In this document: positions 7,721 to 14,028 of the stretch, piece after piece
How positions within the stretch are numbered: position 1 is the first letter of the stretch
Layout: each line of letters begins with the position of its first letter
DNA from: Phycisphaerae bacterium
GTDB taxonomy: Bacteria > Planctomycetota > Phycisphaerae > Tepidisphaerales > Tepidisphaeraceae
Direction: 5' to 3'
Length of the DNA: 33,293 bases
Assembly (NCBI GenBank): GCA_025924315.1
Contig: JAICIO010000059.1
Span: 1-33,293 of the forward strand
Made by a program: the position numbers and the translations under genes
The notes under the pieces: model-generated
The model's input: the letters and a program-made list of their open reading frames with translations, nothing else
What the model was told of the DNA's origin: nothing
Databases searched by the model: none

Positions 7721-8746
7721 ATGCGAAGCATTCTCGTCACCGGCGCCGCCGGATTCATCGGTAGCAATTTCGTCCGCATGCTCATGAGCCGCGGCGAAGA
7801 CGTGAAGCTCGTCGTGCTCGACAAGCTCACTTACGCCGGCAACATCGCCAATATTCAGGATCTGATCGACGACGAGAAACTCTTCTTCGTCAAAGGCGAC
7901 ATCTGCGACGCCGCCCTTGTCGAGCAACTCTGGACGAATCACGCGATCAACCAGGTCGTTCACTTCGCCGCCGAGTCGCATGTCGATCGCTCGATTCTCT
8001 CGTCCGGGCCATTTGTGCAAACCAATGTCGTCGGCACGCAGGTGCTGCTCGACGTCGCGAAAGCGAAGGGCGTCGATCGCTTCGTGCATGTCAGCACCGA
8101 CGAAGTCTACGGCTCGCTTCCGGAAGACAAGCCGGACGTGAAATTCACCGAAGAAACTTCTCTCGCGCCGAATAGCCCGTACAGCGCCAGCAAAGCCGGC
8201 AGCGACTGCCTCGCGCGATCGTATTTTCACACGCATCATTTGCCGGTGATGATCACGCGCTGCAGCAACAACTACGGCCCATACCAATTCCCCGAGAAAG
8301 CGCTTCCGCTGTTCATCACCAACCTGATGGAAGGGAAAAAGATCCCCCTTTACGGCGACGGCATGAATATCCGCGATTGGCTCTACGTCGAAGATCACTG
8401 CGACGCGATCTGGACCGTGCTGAATAAAGGCACGCCCGGCGAGGTCTACAACATCGGCGGAAATAACGAGATGACGAACCGCAAAATCGTGGAGACGATT
8501 CTGCGCGAGATGGGCAAGACCTGGGACGACGGCGTGCAGTACGTGAAAGATCGCCCCGGCCACGATCGTCGCTACGCCATCGACGCCAGCAAGATCAAGC
8601 GCGAGCTCGGCTGGGAGCCCAAGCACCGCTGGGAACAGGCGATCAAAACCACGATCCAATGGTTCAAGGATCACCAGGACTGGTGGCGCGCGATCAAGAG
8701 TGGTGAATATCTCAAGTATTACGATCAACAATACACGCAGCGATAA
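7721..8746 (+). CDS. rfbB: dTDP-glucose 4,6-dehydratase (RfbB/RmlB)
   Basis: The second step of dTDP-L-rhamnose synthesis, an extended short-chain dehydrogenase of 341 residues. The NAD-binding motif GAAGFIGSN is at 8-16. The dehydratase triad STDEVYG gives Thr126, Asp127 and Glu128, and the catalytic YxxxK is Tyr154/Lys158 (PYSASKAG). The substrate-binding block NNYGPYQFPEKALPLFI and the C-terminal RPGHDRRYAIDASK are typical of RmlB and separate it from UDP-sugar epimerases. It stands 78 bases after rfbA, with the intervening repeat, and is followed by a short GC-rich hairpin. Confidence 0.97.
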   Translation: MRSILVTGAAGFIGSNFVRMLMSRGEDVKLVVLDKLTYAGNIANIQDLIDDEKLFFVKGDICDAALVEQLWTNHAINQVVHFAAESHVDRSILSSGPFVQTNVVGTQVLLDVAKAKGVDRFVHVSTDEVYGSLPEDKPDVKFTEETSLAPNSPYSASKAGSDCLARSYFHTHHLPVMITRCSNNYGPYQFPEKALPLFITNLMEGKKIPLYGDGMNIRDWLYVEDHCDAIWTVLNKGTPGEVYNIGGNNEMTNRKIVETILREMGKTWDDGVQYVKDRPGHDRRYAIDASKIKRELGWEPKHRWEQAIKTTIQWFKDHQDWWRAIKSGEYLKYYDQQYTQR

Positions 8747-8759
8747 ACCCACATTTAGC

Positions 8760-8777
8760 CGCGGGGCTCGCCCCGCG
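8760..8777. repeat. Small GC-rich hairpin after rfbB
   Basis: CGCGGGG-CTCG-CCCCGCG, a perfect 7-bp stem with a 4-base loop. No run of T follows, so it is not a standard intrinsic terminator; it may be a short REP-like unit or an mRNA stabiliser. Confidence 0.7.
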
Positions 8778-8796
8778 CGAAACGTCGAAGCGCAAA

Positions 8797-9303
8797 ATGC
8801 CCTCGCCGAACGACCAAGCCGTAACGATCCGTTCCGCCACCGAAGCAGACGTCCCCACAATCCTTTCCTTCATCCGCGCGCTCGCGGAGTACGAAAAACT
8901 CGCCCATCAATGCATCGCGACGGAGGGGGATCTGCGCAAAACATTGTTTGGCGCCCGTCGCTATGCTGAAGTGCTCATCGCGCGCATCGGCGACGTTCCG
9001 GTTGGACAGGCGCTCTTCTTCCACAACTACTCGACCTTCCTCGCCCGTCCCGGCATTTACATCGAAGACATCTTCGTCCTGCCCGAATATCGCGGTCGTG
9101 GCGCCGGAAAGGCGCTGTTGCAATCGGTCGCGAAGATCGCTCGCGAGTGGAATTGCGGGCGGCTGGAGTGGGCGGTGCTTGACTGGAACCAGCTCGCGAT
9201 CGATTTTTACGAGCGCTGCGGCGCGGACGTCATGCCGGACTGGCGGATTTGCCGGATGAACGACCTGCAGCTCGCGAAATTCACGGAAGGATTGACGAAG
9301 TGA
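8797..9303 (+). CDS. GNAT N-acetyltransferase, SSAT-like (diamine/thialysine type)
   Basis: A 168-residue acetyltransferase resembling the spermidine/spermine (SAT1/SAT2) and thialysine acetyltransferase group: ALAEYEKL near residue 30, FGARRYAEVLIA, LFFHNYSTFLARPGIYIEDIFV, the acetyl-CoA motif LPEYRGRGAGKALLQSV, and the group's ending LDWNQLAIDFYERCGADVMPDWRICRM. It probably acetylates a small amine such as a polyamine or lysine analogue; the exact substrate is inferred from family only. Its stop overlaps the GTG start of rfbD by four bases (GTGA at 9300-9303), so the two are probably translated together, though it has no known step in rhamnose synthesis. Confidence 0.88.
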   Translation: MPSPNDQAVTIRSATEADVPTILSFIRALAEYEKLAHQCIATEGDLRKTLFGARRYAEVLIARIGDVPVGQALFFHNYSTFLARPGIYIEDIFVLPEYRGRGAGKALLQSVAKIAREWNCGRLEWAVLDWNQLAIDFYERCGADVMPDWRICRMNDLQLAKFTEGLTK

Positions 9304-10175
9304 GCCTGTACGACAGCATCGTGATCACTGGGGCGGCGGGGATGCTTGCACATGCCCTCAAGCGGGCTTTCAAAGCTCGCCGACTGTCTTTCAACGCGGT
9401 CGCTCGAAGGGAATGGGACATCACTGACCCACCGCAGATCGAATTGATGTTCGAAGACTACCAACCGACGCTTGTGCTGAACTGCGCCGCTTACACGAAG
9501 GTCGATCTGTGCGAAGAAAAACAGGCCGAGTGCAATGATGTGAATGGAACAGCTGTCGAATCGCTGGCAGAAATATGTCGCGAGCGTCGTGCCGCTCTAG
9601 TCCATTTCAGCACAGATTATGTGTTTGATGGGAGTCTTTCGCGGCCACTTCGTCCCGATGATCCGATTGGGCCGCAAAGCGCGTATGGCCGATCCAAGCT
9701 TCTCGGTGAACAACTCCTTCAGGCAAAGGCACCTGAACGATGGTTACTCATCCGCACCGCCTGGCTCTACGGTCCGAACGGCTCATGCTTTCCGCAGACG
9801 ATGATCAACGCCGCGAAATCCGGCAAGCCGCTGAAGGTCGTGAACGATCAAACCGGCACGCCGACGTTCACTTACGATCTCGCAGAGGCGACGCTCGATC
9901 TGCTGGATCGCAACGCGACCGGAATTTGGCATATCACCAATTCCGGTGAGACGACGTGGTTCGATTTCACGCGCGCAATTATCGAAGAGTTCAACCTGAA
10001 GACAGATCTTTCGCCAACGACATCGGCGGAGTGGAAAAAACTCAAACCCAACTCCGCCATCCGTCCCGCGTACAGCGTGCTCGATGTTTCGCCGTACGAA
10101 AAGCTCGTCGGCAAACCGATGCCACACTGGCGAGATGCACTGCACCGCTATCGCCTCGCGCTCGAGACGCCATGA
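9300..10175 (+). CDS. rfbD: dTDP-4-dehydrorhamnose reductase (RfbD/RmlD)
   Basis: The last step of dTDP-L-rhamnose synthesis: NAD(P)H-dependent reduction of dTDP-4-keto-L-rhamnose. With the GTG start at 9300 the protein has 291 residues, the normal length, and begins just before the nucleotide-binding motif ITGAAGMLAHAL. Further signatures are the REWDITD block, LNCAAYTKVDLCE, LVHFSTDYVFDGS, the catalytic YGRSKLLGE (YxxxK), IRTAWLYGPNG and NDQTGTPTFTYDLAEAT. GGAAGGA lies just before the GTG. An earlier in-frame ATG exists inside the acetyltransferase gene, but it would add unrelated residues. The four-base overlap with the upstream gene suggests translational coupling. Confidence 0.95.
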   Translation: MSLYDSIVITGAAGMLAHALKRAFKARRLSFNAVARREWDITDPPQIELMFEDYQPTLVLNCAAYTKVDLCEEKQAECNDVNGTAVESLAEICRERRAALVHFSTDYVFDGSLSRPLRPDDPIGPQSAYGRSKLLGEQLLQAKAPERWLLIRTAWLYGPNGSCFPQTMINAAKSGKPLKVVNDQTGTPTFTYDLAEATLDLLDRNATGIWHITNSGETTWFDFTRAIIEEFNLKTDLSPTTSAEWKKLKPNSAIRPAYSVLDVSPYEKLVGKPMPHWRDALHRYRLALETP

Positions 10176-10179
10176 TCAT

Positions 10180-10241
10180 GTGGCACAGCCGCCCTCGGCT
10201 GTGCTCCGCATCGCAAGTACTTCCGGGGGCGGCTGTGCCAC
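10180..10241. repeat. Inverted repeat, family B copy 1
   Basis: The left arm starts GTGGCACAGCCGCCCTCGGC and the right end is GGGGGCGGCTGTGCCAC. The left arm also folds on itself (CACAGCCG/CGGCTGTG). It starts five bases after the rfbD stop. A second copy lies at 20896-20970. Confidence 0.9.
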
Positions 10242-10267
10242 ATTGCCGCCGGGTCTACAATTTGGGT

Positions 10268-10567
10268 ATGAACGAATCGTACGAACGCTGCGAGCTTTGC
10301 GGGCGCGAGGTGCCGCGGCACTTGATTACGCAGCATCATCTGACACCGAAAGAGCGCGGCGGAAAGCCCGAGCACCGCGTGCCGTTTTGCAAACCGTGTC
10401 ACAAGCAGGTGCATGCGCTGTTCGATAACAAGCAGCTCGAGAAACAGCTGGCCGACGTGAAATCACTCCATAAAACCCCTGAACTGCAAAAGTTTATCCG
10501 CTGGATCCGCAAACAACCGGCGACGGCGAATGTGACGACGCGGACGTCAAAGTCTCGCTCGAGGTGA
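10268..10567 (+). CDS. Small HNH-type zinc protein
   Basis: A 99-residue protein with the layout of a compact HNH nuclease-like domain: CELC (Cys8, Cys11), the histidine pair His23-His24 in TQHHLTPKERGG, and FCKPCHKQVH (Cys41, Cys44, His45, His49). The four cysteines probably bind structural zinc and His23/His24 occupy the catalytic position; the usual central Asn is not obvious, so nuclease activity is uncertain. The C-terminal third is Lys/Arg-rich. ATG at 10268 is taken because upstream in-frame sequence is repeat DNA. Its TGA overlaps the GTG of the next gene by four bases. Restriction or housekeeping role cannot be decided. Confidence 0.75.
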   Translation: MNESYERCELCGREVPRHLITQHHLTPKERGGKPEHRVPFCKPCHKQVHALFDNKQLEKQLADVKSLHKTPELQKFIRWIRKQPATANVTTRTSKSRSR

Positions 10568-11063
10568 GAGAGCGCATGGGCAGCTGGAACGACAGTGATT
10601 TTCCGTCGCGCGAAGGTGACGAATTCGATTTGCTTCCGCTGTGGCGCGAAGCGGTCGGGCAGTTTCGTTTGACCGAGCATTCAATTCACGGTCCGCGGCA
10701 CTGGCGGGCGGTGCATTACAAGGGGACGTCGCTGTGCGAGGAGACCGGGGCGGATCGATTCGTCGTTCGCCTCTTCGCGGTTTTGCACGATTCACAACGA
10801 TCAACGAAGTGAGCGATCCAAAGCATGGCGATCGCGCAGCGAACTGGGCGAAATCCCTCCGCGGGGAATTCTTCGAATTGGACGACGAGCGCTTCGGGTT
10901 CCTTCGTTACGCGCTCATCTGGCACGACAAGGGGTTGACGAGCGAGGACGCGACCATCGGCACGTGTTGGGACGCGGACCGGTTGGATCTTCCGCGCGTG
11001 GGAATTCCACCGATCGCGAAGTTTATGAGCACGGACGCGGGGAAGAGTCGTACGACGGGTTAA
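10564..11063 (+). pseudogene. HD-domain protein broken by a one-base frameshift
   Basis: The first part (10564-10800) encodes about 79 residues ending HGPRHWRAVHYKG and RLFAVLHDSQR. The second part, in another frame from 10803 to the stop at 11061-11063, continues with NEVSDPKHGDRAANWA, YALIWHDKG and TCWDADRLDLPRVGI. Together they make one HD-like metal-dependent phosphohydrolase of about 166 residues, with the histidine of HGPRHW, the HD of LHDS, and the Asp of CWDADRLD. The frame changes at about 10801-10802 and is explained by loss of one base after CGA. There is no homopolymer there, so a real mutation is as likely as a read error. The GTG start overlaps the HNH gene stop (GTGA); an ATG at 10576 is an alternative. 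Confidence 0.75.
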
Positions 11064-11072
11064 ACCATGAAA

Positions 11073-11160
11073 TTGCAAGCGGGAGCCCAGCGACTCTGTC
11101 GCGGGTTGTGAGAACGTAGGTTTAAAACCCGCGACGGAGTCGCCGGGCTCCCGCTTGCAA
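11073..11160. repeat. Long inverted repeat, family E
   Basis: Two 35-base arms (11073-11107 and 11126-11160) match in reverse complement at 33 positions. The left arm begins TTGCAAGCGGGAGCCCAGCG. The 18-base loop includes AACGTAGG. It begins nine bases after the HD-gene stop. Confidence 0.9.
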
Positions 11161-11221
11161 CTGACGGGTGATCCTCTTCTTTACGTATTCGAAAAATTGC
11201 GGTGCGATTCGACGCGCGCAT

Positions 11222-11248
11222 AAAAAAGCCGTCCCGGGCAAGGACGGC
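11222..11248 (-). terminator. Rho-independent terminator on the minus strand
   Basis: Read on the minus strand: GCCGTCC (11248-11242), a 7-base loop, GGACGGC (11234-11228), then six U (11227-11222). The T-run is on one side only, so it serves a minus-strand transcript. No minus-strand gene is recognised before it. Confidence 0.75.
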
Positions 11249-11697
11249 TCGAATGGGGCTGGTGAAAGATTCTTCGGGTTGTGGGAGAGAAGAATCCTTC
11301 ACATCGGGGGAAGAATGGGCTGAAATTTTAAATCTGACCCTCTGTCTCATGGAGGCATACGGCCAGACGTTGTAGGAAGGAACAACCCGGATGCCAGACG
11401 ATTCGCGAAAAATGCTTGCAGTTGGAGTGCTGCATCTAAGGGGCGCAGAAATCGGCGGTTATGAAGTGCTTCAGGAAAAACGAAGCAAAAACTTGCCTTT
11501 TTCATCCACACGTTATCGACGACACAATGACCCCTTGTCGTACCTTAAGTGCGACTTTCGCGGTTTCGTGTCGCATCGAAACACAATCTGTTGATTCTGA
11601 AATATGCTTGATGTGGATGGATTGTGGATGAGCATAGGGGCACTGGTGAATCGGTAGTCGAGGGCTACAATCCCGCCCGCTGATTCGGAGGTCTAAA
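11249..11697. other. Gene-free region with structured minus-strand RNA candidate and DnaA-box-like sites
   Basis: No recognisable protein is encoded here. Next to the minus-strand terminator there is a second perfect hairpin, GATTCTTC (11268-11275) against GAAGAATC (11289-11296), and further along GTTGT/ACAAC around TAGGAAGGA-like sequence (about 11369-11386). At 11502-11510 there is TCATCCACA, and at 11612-11620 and 11623-11631 the opposite-strand forms TGTGGATGG and TGTGGATGA; these are one or two bases from the DnaA-box consensus. An A/T-richer patch (about 11470-11505) lies beside the first. A small plus-strand frame starting at 11391 is not convincing as a gene. Confidence 0.5.
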
Positions 11698-12636
11698 TTG
11701 CGCGTACTCGTCACCGGCGGAGCCGGGTTCATTGGATCGAATCTTGCCAAGCGGCTTGCCAAAGACGGCCACGATGTCGTCGCGGCCGACTCGTTTCTCT
11801 CCGCCCACTTCTTGAATCTTGTCGACTTCCCCGGGGACGTGCTCACCCTGAGAGATCACGAGGACGTGCAGTCGATGATCGACCTCGGCCGGTTCGACGC
11901 GATCTTTCATGAAGCGAGCATCACCGGCGTGGTTGGCGCCAACGGCGAGAACTTCAACGATCAGCAGAGGATGATGCGGAACAACGTGGAGACCTTCCGC
12001 CAGCTGCTCGATTGGTCGGTCGAAACAAAAGCCCAGATGATCTGGGCGAGCAGCTGCAGCATCTACGGCCGCGGCGCGGTGCCGATGAAGGAATCGCAAG
12101 CGCCCGATCCGCTGAACATCTATGCCTTCAGCAAGCTGACGATGGAGCGCATGGCCGCGCGGTACGCGCCCAGGCTCGCCAAACCAATCGTCGGCCTGCG
12201 TTACAGCAACGTGTACGGCCCCGGCGAAGATCACAAGGGCAAGCTCGCCAGCATGATTCATCAGCTCGCCAAGCAGATGCGTGCGGGGAAGCGTCCCCGC
12301 ATCTTCACTGCCGGCGAGCAGAAACGCGATTTCGTTTATATCGACGACGTCGTCGACGTGAATCTCAAGGCGATGAAGTCGAAGACGAGTGGCGCATTCA
12401 ACGCGGGCGCGGGCGCCGCATGGTCGTTCAATCAAGTCGTCGCGGAGCTGAATCGCGTGCTCAAGACGGACCTTCAGCCGGACTACTTCACGAATCCGTA
12501 CTCGTTTACGCAGGACTGGACGCAGACGGATCTGTCGGCCGCGAAAGCCGCGTTCGGGTACGCGCCGCAGTACGACCTCGCGAAGGGGATCGACGCATAT
12601 CACGCGTCCGGCAAGCTCGGCATTTCGTTCGCGTGA
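11698..12636 (+). CDS. NAD-dependent sugar-nucleotide epimerase, HldD-like
   Basis: A 312-residue extended short-chain dehydrogenase. The TTG start at 11698 is supported by GGAGG six bases upstream and by the protein opening directly into the NAD-binding strand (LVTGGAGFIGSN). The catalytic region is SSCSIYGRG with YAFSKL (YxxxK). The blocks FLNLVDFPGD, YSNVYGPGEDHKGKLASMI, GKRPRIFTAGEQKRDFVYI and FNAGAGAAWSFNQVV most resemble ADP-L-glycero-D-manno-heptose 6-epimerase (HldD/RfaD), which makes the heptose of LPS inner core. Without the other heptose genes nearby, a related sugar-nucleotide 4- or 6-epimerase cannot be excluded. It is a single gene followed 67 bases later by the radical SAM gene. 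Confidence 0.85.
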   Translation: MRVLVTGGAGFIGSNLAKRLAKDGHDVVAADSFLSAHFLNLVDFPGDVLTLRDHEDVQSMIDLGRFDAIFHEASITGVVGANGENFNDQQRMMRNNVETFRQLLDWSVETKAQMIWASSCSIYGRGAVPMKESQAPDPLNIYAFSKLTMERMAARYAPRLAKPIVGLRYSNVYGPGEDHKGKLASMIHQLAKQMRAGKRPRIFTAGEQKRDFVYIDDVVDVNLKAMKSKTSGAFNAGAGAAWSFNQVVAELNRVLKTDLQPDYFTNPYSFTQDWTQTDLSAAKAAFGYAPQYDLAKGIDAYHASGKLGISFA

Positions 12637-12703
12637 GCTTTCAACACATTTGAAAGGAGTTCGGTAAAAGTTCGGTTATCCTCCGCGTCGAGAAAGGGAC
12701 GCG

Positions 12704-13957
12704 ATGGACCTCCGCGCTAAGCTCGCCATTCTCGCCGATGCCGCGAAGTACGATGCTTCCTGTGCAAGCAGCGGATCGAAACGCCGTGCGCGTGACGGGC
12801 AGCTTGGTGACACGAACAAAATCGGCATCTGTCACAGCTACACGCCCGACGGCCGATGCGTCTCGCTGCTGAAAATTCTGCTCACCAATTACTGCATTTA
12901 CGACTGTCAATACTGCGTCAACCGCGTTTCATCCGATTCGCCTCGCGCGCGCTTTACTCCAGAAGAAGTCGTCCGTCTGACGCTCGAGTTTTACAAACGC
13001 AACTACATCGAAGGCCTCTTCCTTAGCTCAGGCGTGATTCAATCTGCCGATCACACGATGGAACAGCTCGTCGAGGTGGCGAGATCCCTTCGGGAAGATC
13101 ACAAGTACAACGGGTACATCCATCTGAAGGCGGTACCGGGCGCATCGGAAGATCTCATGGCGCAGGCGGGGCGATATGCCGATCGACTCAGCGCGAATAT
13201 TGAGCTGCCCACACAGCGCGACCTGCAGCAACTCGCACCGGAAAAGAAACTAATCGACATTCACCGCACGATGGTGCAGCTGAAAGTGCGTATTGCGGCG
13301 GCGAAGGAGGAGCAGAGGGCGAGCAAGCGTGCGCCGCAGTTCGCACCGGCGGGGCAGTCGACGCAAATGATCGTTGGCGCGACACCGAGCACCGACGCGC
13401 AGATTTTAACGACGGCAGATTCCCTTTATCGCACCCATCGATTGCGGCGCGTGTATTACTCTGCGTTCAGTCCGATTCCGCACGCGGACCTGCGCCTGCC
13501 GACAAAATCCCCACCGCTCGTTCGCGAAAATCGGCTGTATCAGGCCGATTGGCTTTTGCGCTTTTACGGATTCAAGGTCCACGAGCTGACCACGCCGGAC
13601 GATCCGCAGCTTGACCTTTCGATCGATCCCAAAACCGCCTGGGCCCTGCGCCATCGCGAACAATTCCCGGTGGATGTGAACCGGGCGAGCCGCGAGTTGC
13701 TGCTGCGCGTGCCGGGACTCGGCGCGCGAAATGTTCAGCGGATTCTGCAGATCCGCCGGCTGCACTCGATTCGGCTTTCCGATCTGCTCAAACTACGCGT
13801 GCCGATGGCGCGAGCGAAGTATTTCGTCGTAACCGCCGACCATAATCCCGATTCGCTGCGGATTGATCGCATGAATCTGCGGTCGCGTGTTGTGAAGCCG
13901 GAGCAACAGTTGAATCTGTTCGAGGTCGCGGTGAGCGCAAAGACGGGGGAGATCTAG
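12704..13957 (+). CDS. Radical SAM protein with helix-hairpin-helix (putative DNA repair/modification)
   Basis: A 417-residue radical S-adenosylmethionine enzyme of the group annotated as putative DNA modification/repair radical SAM protein (TIGR03916-like). The cluster motif CxxxCxxC is Cys64, Cys68 and Cys71 (NYCIYDCQYC). Additional conserved-looking cysteines at 20, 43 and 52 precede it and could bind another metal site. The C-terminal part (about 325-390) has a helix-hairpin-helix DNA-binding motif around VNRASRELLLRVPGLGARNV, plus a second similar helical unit. AAAGGGA lies before the ATG. The partner gene downstream (14029) is a DUF4130-UdgX fusion, the usual companion of this family, so the pair probably acts on damaged DNA; the reaction is unknown. 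Confidence 0.9.
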   Translation: MDLRAKLAILADAAKYDASCASSGSKRRARDGQLGDTNKIGICHSYTPDGRCVSLLKILLTNYCIYDCQYCVNRVSSDSPRARFTPEEVVRLTLEFYKRNYIEGLFLSSGVIQSADHTMEQLVEVARSLREDHKYNGYIHLKAVPGASEDLMAQAGRYADRLSANIELPTQRDLQQLAPEKKLIDIHRTMVQLKVRIAAAKEEQRASKRAPQFAPAGQSTQMIVGATPSTDAQILTTADSLYRTHRLRRVYYSAFSPIPHADLRLPTKSPPLVRENRLYQADWLLRFYGFKVHELTTPDDPQLDLSIDPKTAWALRHREQFPVDVNRASRELLLRVPGLGARNVQRILQIRRLHSIRLSDLLKLRVPMARAKYFVVTADHNPDSLRIDRMNLRSRVVKPEQQLNLFEVAVSAKTGEI

Positions 13958-13965
13958 TCGTCCGT

Positions 13966-14017
13966 ACGTGACATGGCCTTGCAGGCCGTGCGCATGGCCT
14001 GGAAGGCCCTGTCACGT
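13966..14017. repeat. Inverted repeat between the radical SAM and UdgX genes, family H
   Basis: Arms 13966-13987 (ACGTGACATGGCCTTGCAGG onward) and 13996-14017 pair at 20 of 22 positions around a short loop. It fills the 71-base gap between the two genes, and may thin out readthrough or protect the upstream mRNA. Confidence 0.85.
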
Positions 14018-14028
14018 TGTGGCTTAAG

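Noticed and set aside
6701-8860. 719-codon minus-strand frame across rfbA and rfbB
   Set aside because: It runs through two clear rhamnose genes and an inverted repeat; its translation has no domain and is Arg/His/Val-rich as expected for an antisense frame.
11073-11160. Possible CRISPR or tandem-repeat array among the repeats
   Set aside because: The elements are single inverted repeats at scattered sites, with no regular spacers or direct-repeat arrays; no cas genes are present.
11365-11395. SRP RNA (ffs) because of AGGAAGGA in a hairpin loop
   Set aside because: The conserved SRP domain IV motif (GGAA tetraloop with an AGCAG bulge) is not present.
11391-11594. Plus-strand 67-codon frame in the large intergenic gap
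   Set aside because: The composition does not look like protein coding, the ribosome site is about 10 bases too distant or doubtful, there is no recognisable motif, and the frame covers the DnaA-box-like 9-mer and A-rich patch.
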